Shown: positions 29,170 through 40,137 of the stretch, piece by piece
How the letters are laid out: each line of letters begins with the position of its first letter
Numbering within the stretch: position 1 is the stretch's first letter
Origin: Ancylostoma caninum
Taxonomy: Eukaryota; Nematoda; Chromadorea; Rhabditida; Ancylostomatidae
Direction: 5' to 3'
Length of the DNA stretch: 64,000 nucleotides
NCBI GenBank assembly: GCA_037903475.1
Contig: JBAJFG010000561.1
Coordinates: forward strand, 62,001-126,000
Made by a program: the position numbers and the translations under genes
Notes under the pieces: generated by a model
Told to the model about the DNA's origin: nothing
Databases searched by the model: none
What the model saw: the letters and a program-made list of their open reading frames with translations, nothing else

Positions 29170-32100
29170 ATGGCCCAATTATTATTAGATGTGCTACAAA
29201 AAACAATATCGCAAAGTAGGTTCTCTTTAACAATCGTATACTTCAACAGGCTACTCATATGGCGCTTCTTTTCGTTCTCAACAATGAAATTCCGTGAAAA
29301 TTTTAGACCAGGAGGATCAGAAGAGGGCACTTGAGTTCCTTAACGAAGCATCTACTCGAGATTTTGTAGGTTTTAGCTGTCATTTTGTCTTTGTTTTTCC
29401 CTTATTCCCATAAAGTCTCTTTGTTTAGCCTGCGTTTGTAAAAGAGTTGAGTGTGATTTTGCGCTCGGAAGAATGCCAACCGTTCGCACGGCAAGCCGCT
29501 GGACTTCAGTTGAAAAACGTTTTATATGCTAAAGAAGAAGAGAGACGTGCGCAGTATCTGAACAGGTTTGTTTCCACTTACTTGTTTTTCAAACTAAGTA
29601 ATTTCGAGATGCATATATTTGTAATTGAGGAAATTTCCAGATGGTTGGCTCTCCCCGCCGACATACGTGCACAAGTGAAGATTCTTGTTGTACAAACACT
29701 TGGTACGGAACCATTTCGACCATCAATTGCTGCACAATGTGTTGCCGCCATCGCTTGCGCTGAACTTCCGTCCGGTGTGGGTTTTCCATTGTTTTGTTTC
29801 AGTTTCTTACACAGTATTGTACACATTGAGTTCTAGTCAAGGGGTGCCTTTATGTATACTTGAATACTTTTGTGGAGTTACCCATATTCCGCCTCCCCTC
29901 CTGGGCGTGTACAGTATTGGGATAGAAGAACATGGACATTCTTTTGAGTCCTAACCGGTGGATGGTGAAAAATCTTCCCTGTGCTCGTATTAATGAAATG
30001 CTTGGGTGGGAAGGTTCGTGATTTGCCCCTCCACTTGTTCATTCCCACCGGGAACTCTCGTAGTTACCCATCGTGTAAAGTAGCCATCAGGGCGCAGCAC
30101 TAGGTGGTCAGTGTCGGTTGGGGAGTACTAAGTCCAGTCGGGTTCCGAAATGGGCTACTAAGTACTTACACACTAGGGTTCTTTAGGAAAAGCAGATAGC
30201 ACTGAAAAAGTGACTTAATTAAGTGTTAGTGAGACGACGAATGATGTTTCAACAAGAAATGCGTACCATTTAGCGAAGACAGCCTAAATCATCTGAAATT
30301 TAAGCTAAAATCCTCGAAAAACCGGTCTCAGTACGGAACTGTTTGATGCCGCTAGAACTCCTTGAAACTTGTTATAGGACCTGTCAGATACAAGAAATTG
30401 TCATTGGAGCATGGTTTTCTCTCTCAAACCCGGAACTTTCCCAGGAAATTTCTCTCGTTTGAGGAAGTGTTCCGATACGCTATCAACACCAATTTCTCAA
30501 AAACGAAGACGGTTTCTCAAAAACGAACGGTGCCACTTTAGGGGGATACTCGTTGATATAGTGCGCATCTACAGTCAAAATTCCAACATGATACGTCTCC
30601 TACAAATTGAGCAACACCTGATTATCACTGGAGCGCACCAGAGTGCACGGTAGGGATGGAGTAAATGGTTGAACAACGGTGGTCTTCAGCCAGGAGTTTG
30701 ATGATCCTCCAGAAGTGCCTCTCCGAAATCTGCTTGTCTCTAACATCAATAGACGGTTAGCGGTTGGCTACGCCCCGGACACTGGTGCTAAGCCCCCTGA
30801 ATCTGCAGGACGCTAATAAGTCCTGGTGGTCAATGACCACCTGGTGCTGCGCCCTTGTAGCCATTCAAGCATAGTGGAGTAGGAGTACCGCCCGCCATTC
30901 AAGAGCTGAATGTTCGGATAGGTCGAGAGTTTTCATAATTACAGTTGGAAGAGTCATGCAAATATACTTAAATCAAACACATTTCAACTTACACGCGCAT
31001 TAATATGGAGCATTCAAAATGTTTAGTAATGAGTTAAAAATTGATAAGAAGAAGGCCCTGCGTTTCCATATTATGGCATCTCTCTTCTACACGCAAACAG
31101 CTCACGAGTTCCAACCGTTTCACCAAGATCCACTCTTTGCCTCAGAACTACTCCACGTGGAAGGAGGGCTAGAACGCGAACAGCTCACGAGTTCCAACCG
31201 TTTCACCAAAATCCACTCTTTGCCTGCAGAACTACTCCACGTGGAAGGAGGGCTAGAACCCTCTTCCAGACATTCATGAATACGGCGCTGTTGTAACCTT
31301 GTAACCATGTACCCCATTTGGACAAGCAAGTCATGCACGAGTTGCTCAAAGGATGATATACCATTGTTTGTGGGCCGTCTAAGGATCAGCGGATATATAA
31401 GAGTAGGGTGGTACTATACTGACGATTGAAGGGCAGACAACAAAGAACGGATTAACTAAGATTGTTGGAAGGACTGATGCACAGAATCTAAGAAAGTGAA
31501 AGCACAGCTATCTTAAGCTCCTAAGTGCCTGAACTAGACTGGAAGTGTAGTTCCTTGGCGCTTCCGGGTCAAAGACCCTTTCATCAGTAGTTTCCAAGAA
31601 AGTTTCAGAAGGATTAACTAAGATTGTTGGAAGGACTGATGCACAGAATCTAAGAAAGTGAAAGCACAGCAATCTTAAGCTCCTAAGTGCCTGAACTAGA
31701 CTGGAAGTGTAGTTCCTTGGCGCTTCCGGGTCAAAGACCCTTTCATCAGTAGTTTCCAAGAAAGTTTCAGAAGATCTTAGTAACTGTTACTATCGAGATA
31801 TAGATGAGACAGCAAGTGATAGATGACGAATACATGTAAGGAGTGGAATATGTCCCCGATTCTTGCCTAGTTTTGTTGACAGATAGGACTTTGGCATGTT
31901 CTCCCGCACTCGTTCCATCCCCGACAGATCAAACCCATACGCCTTTTTCGTCCTTTCACATAAGCTTACAGGCTCATCACACACATTGCATGTTCACTAG
32001 GTGCTTCTCTTTTTTCAGCACTGGCCTGATGTCATTGATGCGCTTCGAACCAGCGTTACAAATCCAGCCAGCTCAGCTTCTTTGAAGGAGTCGTCTCTTG

Positions 32101-35100
32101 AAACTTTGGGTTACATTTGTCAAGATATTGATGCTTCGGTAGGTTTCTTTCTTGTTAGTTTGAATAATCTCTATTTCAATGTATTCAAGCTTTAGTCCAT
32201 GTTTGTGCTTATTTTGCAGCTGAAACCACTCAAATAATATTAGACTCTTTGTGGAATATCTGGTATTTTAATTCAATCCGGCGTTTCTATAACTTTACAT
32301 CACAACTATTTTGTGCTTAAGCCTAGAGTGGAACATTTTTTTGCAGAATCTTCTATCGCATTTCGTAATGATAAGTCTCTTAATGGAGACGCAAGTATTG
32401 GATTGCTTTAATCTCACAGTTCTGTCCGTATAAGCTTTCCAAGGACACTTCTGTTTCCTTTCTGGCAATATTTGAGTTGAAATCACTGCACTTTTTATTC
32501 TAGACCTTATGATATCTACTGTCGTTGTCAAACGATAAATTTACCTCTGGCATCCAGTCTGCTTTTCTACACATGTTGCCAGATATCCTCTACGTTCACA
32601 GTAGCTGCCTAGTTGCTACAACTTTTTCCGTTACAGATTTTTTCATTTATGGATGTTCATTTATTCAAGGTACTTGAGCAACAATCCAATTCCATCTTGA
32701 CTGCAATTGTGCATGGTATGCGTAAGGAGGAACCATCCGTTCATGTTCGCCTTGCTGCCACCAATGCTCTTCTGAATTCATTGGAATTCACGAAGAAGAA
32801 TTTCGGCATGGAGGTGAGCACACTGTAACGGGTACTAAAACTAGAAAACATAGACTAACAAAACCACTGTGTTTATGTTGTCTTACCTGTAGAAGCTTCA
32901 CGTATTTGATGGACTAGAGAAACATGGTTGATGTAATAGTAGAAACAACAACCACTATTCAGGAATTTCTTTGATGTTACTTTGTTCCCAGGCAGAAAGA
33001 CATATTATCATGCAAGTAGTTTGTGAAGCAACACAATGCGCCGATACCCATGTGAAAGTTGCTGCTCTGCAATGTCTGGTGCGGATCATGTCGCTGTACT
33101 ACCAGTTTATGGAGCAGTATATGGGTTCTGCCCTTTTTGCGGTTAGTGTTCTCATTGATTGGCACTTTCTATTAAAATGATAAATGATAATAATAATATA
33201 AAATGATAATAAAAAATAAAATGCACTCCAGAAAAATCCCACATTATTTGTCAACTTTTAGATTTCACTTCAAGCAATAAACTCTGACGTACCGGAGGTA
33301 GCTCTACAAGGAATAGAGTTCTGGTCGAACGTGTGTGAAGAAGAAATCACGTTGAGTTTAGAAGCTGAGGAGGTAGTTTCGATTTCATCCGATCTTTTAC
33401 TATGTATCTACTAGTTCTGAGATTAATGCAACAAAGTCTTTGGAAAAACGAGGCAAAGCTGCCGATTTTTTTTTGCATTTTTTTGCATCTTCCTCTGCTT
33501 TTTCATTTCTTCAAATGAAACAAAGCAACCGGAAACTGAAGTGTTTATGAACTTAACTTATTCGGTAGCTATGGAATATAGTCTGGAGTATGGATACAGC
33601 AATTATAGCGCAATTAAGCTGAAAACGTGAAAAGATTAACGATTTCTAATTCAATTGAGTGTTTCTTGATTTTTTTCTCGCTATGAACTCTAAAGGAACG
33701 CAGGCGTTAACAGACAGGCAATGCTTCTAAAAATGTTTCGAAATTCTGAGATATATGTGTACTACGCACCATTATTCCAGATAAACGATGCTTTCAAAGG
33801 TGGCAGAAGGAGGGGACTTGTCTTTGTATTCACTGGTCATCGCACCTTTGCCACCCAGTAGTTTTTCGTTCATGACCTAGCCAATGTGCAGCTAGAAAGT
33901 ATCGCAGTTTTCGCTATTTTTATAAAGAAGAGTTCAGCGTTGATTTGTATTCACCATAAAAAAAGCCCTACAGTGAATGTGACGGCTTGTGGACCCTATC
34001 TAAACTCCCGTTTATCGCCAATTCCAACGTAACTCAAATTCGAGAAAAAAAAAGTGCAGTGGAACCTTACACGATTCGTTTTTGGAAGTTTGCGATACGA
34101 GTGAACTAATGCATAGTCTCGTCTTTTTTTTTTTCAATGAAACGATTATGAATGCTTTTATTCACGTGCTCAGCACGTGGAAAATACTGTAGAACACCCA
34201 TGAACTAAGGGATAGAGTAAACACTCGTGCTCGAAACGACTTGTATCAACTTCTGCACACTAGTTTCTGGAAAGGACTAGTATGTGGCGAATACCCTCTC
34301 ATGGAGAATTAGATGATGTGATTAGGTGATGATGCACCAATGCATTTGTTCTTCGAAGTAATTTTATAGGCTGCTGAGAACAATCGTGTACCGGAGCAGG
34401 TATCAAGGCACTACGCGAAGGGAGCTGTCCCCCACATTTGTCCAATCATGCTTGAAATTCTCACTCATCAAGGTTCGTTCCTTCTTGCTCATTCCTGACT
34501 CTTCTATTCCATTATCTATATGTACTCAGATGAGAACGACGATGACGATGACTGGACTCCATCGAAAGCTGCGGGTGTATGTATCATGCTCATGGCACAA
34601 TGCGTTGGAGATACCATCCTTGATCCGGTCATGCCCTTCCTCAAGCATTTCAGTAGCACGAATTGGAAATACAAGGTGAAAATTGTGGTTTTTAATGTAT
34701 GATGTATTTGGGTGAACCTGGCCGAATTCTTAACATTCGTTCGTACCATTATCTTTTATGCTCTGCAGAAGTTTTCCATCACTGAAATTCGTTTGCAGGA
34801 GGCTGCCATCATGGCGTTTGGAAGTATCCTGGATGGCCCTGATCCAGCTAAATTGATGACTCTTGTGGAGCAGGCAATGCCGGCTCTCATAGAGAGTATG
34901 GCGGAGAAAAATGTATGCTTTCTGAACTTCCTGATGTTTCCATACTTTTACCGTGCCATAGTATGTGTTTGCTGACATCGTTAGCGTTCAAGAATGATGC
35001 TCGACGTCAACTTCTACGGGCACTTGGCTCTTTTGGTACAGTTTCTGTTGGCAAAGTTTATAACTATTTGCGTTATTCAGGTGACCATTCGTGATACTGC

Positions 35101-38100
35101 AGCGTGGACAATCGGGCGTGTGCTTGAAATCTGCCCAGAAGTGGTGAACAAGGACGGTATGCTAGCTCGTCTGCTCCCTGCGCTCAGTCAAGCGCTTAAT
35201 CAAGAACCACGTGTTGCTGCTAATGTTTGCTGGGTAATTGCTGACATGAAATCTTTTTTTACTGTGTAATATTGGCCTCATTAAGTGTACTCTTTCAGGC
35301 TCTCGTAGCGCTCGTAAAAGCTGCTTACGATATGGCCTGCAGCCAAGGAACGGACAGCTCTGGACAGCCGGAAACCTATGCTCTTTCGCCGTGTTTCGAG
35401 GCAATGATCAGCGAGCTAATAAAAACAACAGACAGGTTAATGCTTCCCAAGATTAATACATGTTTCCTAGTTTCCTATAGTCTTTCAATGTGCTAAGAAT
35501 CAATTCTCACATTAGTGACATTGGTATTGTTACTTACCCACTGCATTCCAGAACGGATGGAAATCAGTCGAATCTCCGATTAGCCGCTTTCGAAACCCTC
35601 ATGGAGTTAATCAAGAATTCTCCCAAAGACTGCTACCCGGTTGTGCAAAATACTACGGTATTGATGCTAAAGAAGTTAGAGCAACTGCTGAATATGGAAG
35701 CGACTACCACTTCGAGCTCGGATAAGGTTGCTGCGTTTACGTGCATGTTGAATATTGCATATTTGCTGCTAATCTGAATATTCTCTTCAGAACCAACTGA
35801 TGGACCTCCAGTCATTGCTTTGTGCTACACTGCAATCGGTGCTGAGAAAAATGCGTTCTGAAGATGCAGCGTTGGTCGGAGAGCATGTCATGAATGGCCT
35901 TGTGCAAATTATGAATCGAACTTCCAACAATAAGGGTGGTGGCAGTGTGATGGAAGAAGCCCTTCTGGCGGTTTCTGTTCTTGCTGAAAGTGGGCTTTCC
36001 TGAGTTCTTCTGTGCTGGTTATCGGTTAACTTTATTTCTCTCTTTGAAGCACTAAGCAATGGCTTCCTCCCTTACGTCGACGCTCTGAAACCACATTTGA
36101 TGCGGGCGTTAGTTAATCACGAGGAGCCACAGGTATTTGATTGACTAACATCTTGTTTATCTCTCGATTTTATTCGATGATTCAGTTGTGCCTTGTTGGT
36201 ACCTTGATTTGCTAATGACTTGTTCAGGTTTGTGCTGCCGCTGTAGGTTTGGTTACGGATATGTGCCGTGCTATCGAAGTGAACATCGCTCCGGCGTTGG
36301 ATGATATCATGAACACATTGGTTCAAAGCCTACAAGTAAGCGGTTTTCTTCCGGTCACCAGTAACGGACTTCCCAGAAATGTTACCTTACTGCACATTTA
36401 TGTCGTTGAAATATCCATTGGTTTAAGTCAGTATAAAATCGGAGGTTCTGATACCGAACAACAAATTCTCTGAACGGTGAATGATAGGTCATGTTGCATG
36501 AGTGTTCTATAAATTCATCCTCTGTCGCTTTTAGAGCCCTCGTTTGGACAAAGACGTTAAAGTGACCATTCTTGGATGTTTCGGAGATATAGCTCTGGCT
36601 ATCGGCGAGCATTTCGAGCGCTACATTCAGATTGTTATGTCCATGCTCATCGAGGCGTCTACTGCTGCTGTTGTTACTAATCCGGTCAGTCTGCCGTACT
36701 ATTTCAATTATTCAGATCTGCGGATTCAAATAAGTGCATGCCTTCTCATGTGTCTCTTAGAGCTCTATCTGGCATCTGGTTCTCTTTATATAGTTTTAGC
36801 TCTTTGATTCAGAGTGGCAATAACAGTTAATTGCTTGCACCCAGCCGGTTGACTGTTATTACCACTGCTACACCTCTATTATTATGAATAACATCTCCTA
36901 CTTTCTTTTCTAGTAGAAATTAAGCCACCTAGTACTTTTTTTTCAAAATGAAATCCCTGCTATATTTAATGCCAATGTGACATTAGTCTAGCAAATCCAT
37001 TAAATTCTTTCGTGAAGTTTTATTGTGGCAGATTCTTTCATACTCGATGGTTGTTTCTGAAGAGAAAAGGATAGATAATGTGAAAAGGCAAGGCAAGACG
37101 GAACCCAACAAAGGTCATTGGGGTTACATAGCAGGCCGTGATGATGACCCGGTCAGGTGGACCAGGCGGGATCTACGCTCCATGAGGTCGCGACGTTGTT
37201 TCTGTAAACAACAGGGTCATCAAGATCGCTTTGATTTCGGCAATCTTATCACTGAGTAATAACTTGCGTACTCATTTACGCTGCCCCATGCTCAACCTAT
37301 GAGAACCCTTCTAATCTGCACCGGGAATACTTTTATTGAAGAAAAGTCTCCTACGGAAATTTCCGAGGTGTGCACGGCATGTGTGCTGAGGTCATGTTGT
37401 TTACGCGGAAGCGGTCGGTGGCGCAACTGGAGGTCGCGAACTCGGCCTGTGAGAGTTGAGAGGCCGAAGAGAGGGCAAGAAATCTGGAGCGGCGAATGAC
37501 ATTGATGATTACAGTAACAACACCTCAGCGTGAAACATTGGTCCGATTGAACGAGTTGTTTTTAGCAAGACTACGATCAAGTGGATTACGTAGACAAGCT
37601 GAGAGAGAACTGTGTGACAGCATACACTGGAATTCTACAAGGAATGCGGCCAGCTGGCTCTGAAAACGATCCCGAAAAGGTTTGTTTCTGTCCTCTATAC
37701 AATATTTATTCTTGGTGCTTGTTAATATGGAAACACATTCGATCCAGAACTAGAAATTGCTTTCACTGTAGAGCTCTACGTTCTTGACGAAGATTCCTCT
37801 CTTCCGTATTAAAAAACTGCAGAATCTATCCTTTTCTTCATTTTTTAAACGATGTGAACAGATTACTTTCTCAGCATCTTTTTCTTTTTCTCAACATTTT
37901 TTTCTTTACAGTTGAACCAGGCCAAGCAGTCACTGAGTCGTTTTGTTCAGCCCATGTGCGAAATGATAGCAAAGTATGTTGTCATTTCGGCAGTATCCAA
38001 TTTTCTTACTAAATTTGTGTTCGATTTTACAGATGTTGCGAGACTCATCCAGTGCCGCCGTCGGATGGCCTTGTTGCTACAGTAGCAGGATTAATAGGGG

Positions 38101-38322
38101 ATCTGGTTGTGCTTTACGGTCCCCAAATCATACCCACCCTTCATAATGAAAAGGTAAGCGTCTGGCTGAGGCTCACAAGCCTTTCTGATCGCCTGGATTT
38201 TTCAGGTGAGCGCACTGTTAGGACGAGGACGAAAGAGCCGTACCTCGAAGACGAAGTCGGTTGCCGTCTGGGCGACAAAAGAAATGCGGAAGGCGATGGC
38301 GCCCATCGCTACAACGTCATGA
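29170..38322 (+). CDS. imb-1: Importin subunit beta-1 (karyopherin beta)
   Basis: Importin-beta carries importin-alpha and its NLS cargo through the nuclear pore and releases it on binding RanGTP. Twenty-two exons join in phase to give 894 residues (human 876): 29170-29215, 29307-29365, 29429-29565, 29641-29776, 32019-32138, 32670-32813, 32992-33141, 33262-33372, 34370-34472, 34530-34675, 34799-34912, 35081-35233, 35299-35435, 35552-35726, 35791-35989, 36050-36132, 36228-36335, 36535-36684, 37566-37679, 37912-37973, 38033-38153, 38206-38322. The protein is an all-HEAT-repeat solenoid. Family hallmarks are LQTLGTE- and ACAELP-like segments, [13 protein letters not shown], the acidic loop DENDDDDDW (residues 336-344; Ran and IBB contact), DTAAWTIGR and the tail [11 protein letters not shown]. 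Intron 4 is 2.2 kb and loaded with repeats. No residue loss or frameshift is seen. Confidence 0.96.
30081..30863. repeat. Inverted repeat pair in importin-beta intron 4
   Basis: The 33 bases at 30081-30113 (core AGGGCGCAGCACTAGGTGGT) recur inverted at 30831-30863 with six mismatches. The arms lie 783 bp apart end to end. No clear target duplication flanks them. They may be the ends of a decayed MITE or two opposed copies of a short dispersed repeat. Confidence 0.55.
31098..31259. repeat. 83-bp tandem duplication, two copies
   Basis: The unit starting CAGCTCACGAGTTCCAACCG at 31098 repeats at 31181. The copies differ by a few bases, including one inserted G in the second copy. They lie in importin-beta intron 4 and keep a frame open for 86 codons, but nothing suggests coding. 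Confidence 0.85.
31449..31773. repeat. 162-bp tandem duplication, two copies
   Basis: The unit starting GGATTAACTAAGATTGTTGG at 31449 repeats at 31611. I see only one clear difference between the copies (CAGCTATC versus CAGCAATC), so the duplication is recent. It lies in importin-beta intron 4, about 190 bases after the 83-bp pair. Confidence 0.9.
36990..37260 (+). pseudogene. Possible non-LTR retroelement fragment in importin-beta intron 18
   Basis: Within the 881-bp intron a 78-codon frame (37023-37259) contains [20 protein letters not shown]. This resembles the segment downstream of the reverse transcriptase in nematode RTE-like elements, which commonly reads W-A-G-H-I-x-R-R-x-D-D-R-W. 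No reverse-transcriptase core is present, so at best it is a 5'-truncated relic. The likeness is from memory and short. Confidence 0.3.
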
Positions 38323-40137
38323 CTTTTTAGCACGAGATCCTGCCGTAGTGCTGTCGGATTCCACATACTTGCTCCCCTTTGAGCGATGTCTGCAAAGTTT
38401 TCTGTGAGAGAGTTCGCGTGAGAGATCACACCGTTTGTGGATTTTATTTTTGCTTTAGTCCTCTAACTAAAACCGCCTTTGTTCGTATTTACCGCTGCGG
38501 GTCCCCACTGTGTTTCGCATTCAAATTTTCCATGCATGTTTGACTTACAAATTTATATACCGTTTTTCGGCTCACGAAATTTAATGCAATCATCACCATT
38601 TCCACATCAAGCCGGTTGAATACGAGTAACGCGTCCCAGTGAGTGAAAGATATCTCTTGTTTGTATAGGTATGCTAGGGTGTTTGCTAGGTTGTTACTTG
38701 TTGATTATTTGAAATCGTCTGGCAATCTTCGTTTTGTTCTGCACTTGCTCAACGTACTCTTGCTAGCCCGTCGTTTCGTCGTCTCCTTTTTAGTGACCGT
38801 TCTATTTCGAGAGTGCTTTAATTATGTGCGAGTGTGAAAAAGAGTATAGGCATCGTTTTTATGCTAGTCACCTATTTCTTATTCGCTAATTCGTCGTTTG
38901 TCTTACGTTAGTTAAAAATGATGCCGTTGTTTTGTGAGAGGTTGTTTGTTGTGCCCCTCCCTATCTCAGATGTTGAATTTTCGCGATTTTGTAGGTATGA
39001 GAACAGACAGAGAGAACTGTTGAATTTTTCCTCTACGATTTGCCATCTGTTAAATGAATTCGTTCGCAATTTATTTTATTCTGTCGATATGAATACATGG
39101 AAACTGTTGGTGACTTAGCAAGACGCCACTTGTCACCAAGTTTCAAGCTACCATCCCTACCACTTATATATCTTGCAAAAAAAAAAAAAAAAACAACTGT
39201 GGCCTGGATCATTGAGCTTACCCAAGTTGAAAGTGTTGATGTACGTAGTTGACCCTTTACCTGGCAACCATCGATATGTTGGTCCATGCGTGACTTGTCT
39301 ATACCAAGCAGCTGCCCGCGAGTAATACTTGGAGAAATTATTGGAAGGATGAGTGGACTCATACCCATAATAATGGGTATGAAATCACTCATTCTATCAA
39401 AAACGTATTATCGCACCCATCCATCTTATAAGTAACGCAAGCTCTCACGCCGATATCTGGAATGGTCCCATTTGGTCACGGTAATTTCTTCTTGACAATG
39501 AATTAATACTTTTACTGCATTCTTGTTCCAGACACTTATGCCGGCATTGATTTGATGGTAGAATTTTTTGCTCAACGGTTATGTGGCTTCTCAGCTTCTC
39601 TTGTCACGGGTTTTGAGGTTTTCTTACCGCACATCTCTCATGGTTATCTTCTTTAACAAATGGATAGGTGAAGATGTATACCAACTATGTTCGAAAGCTA
39701 CGATGTAAAAATTTGGCGTATTCCCCTCATGATTTTCAAGGTTCCATAATTTTTTTCACGAGATTTGGCTCGTCAACCACATTAGAAATGGGAAAATTTG
39801 TCCCGGTGCTTTGCAGGTAAACGCCTGACGATTACAATCAATTTCATTCTTAATACATATAAAATTCTGAACTGATATTACCAAGGAACAATTCGTTAGA
39901 AGAAGTTACAGCTAGTCATGGAATCATTAGAATTACACACCTTGTTCCTCACCCGAATTCAAGCACAACGTTAAAATACTCGTTGATAAACACAACATAG
40001 TGGGAATGTCGTCAGTTGAGCAAAGAAGTGGCGTTATACCCGTTTCTAATGAGATTACAGTGAATACAGTGAGCAAATACAGCCACATAGTGGCAGAACA
40101 ATATCGTTAAATATGAATACAATCATGTAAAAATGAG
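38323..40137. other. Gap between converging importin-beta and receptor genes
   Basis: The 1.8 kb gap holds both 3' UTRs. No AATAAA was seen soon after the importin-beta stop. A poly-A tract of about 16 bases lies near 39178-39193, next to a TATATAAG-like stretch on the minus strand. The frames here are short and unrecognised. Confidence 0.5.

Noticed and set aside
39178..39193. Poly-A run suggesting a retrocopied gene tail
   Set aside because: No coding sequence or target duplication could be found next to it; treated as a simple homopolymer.
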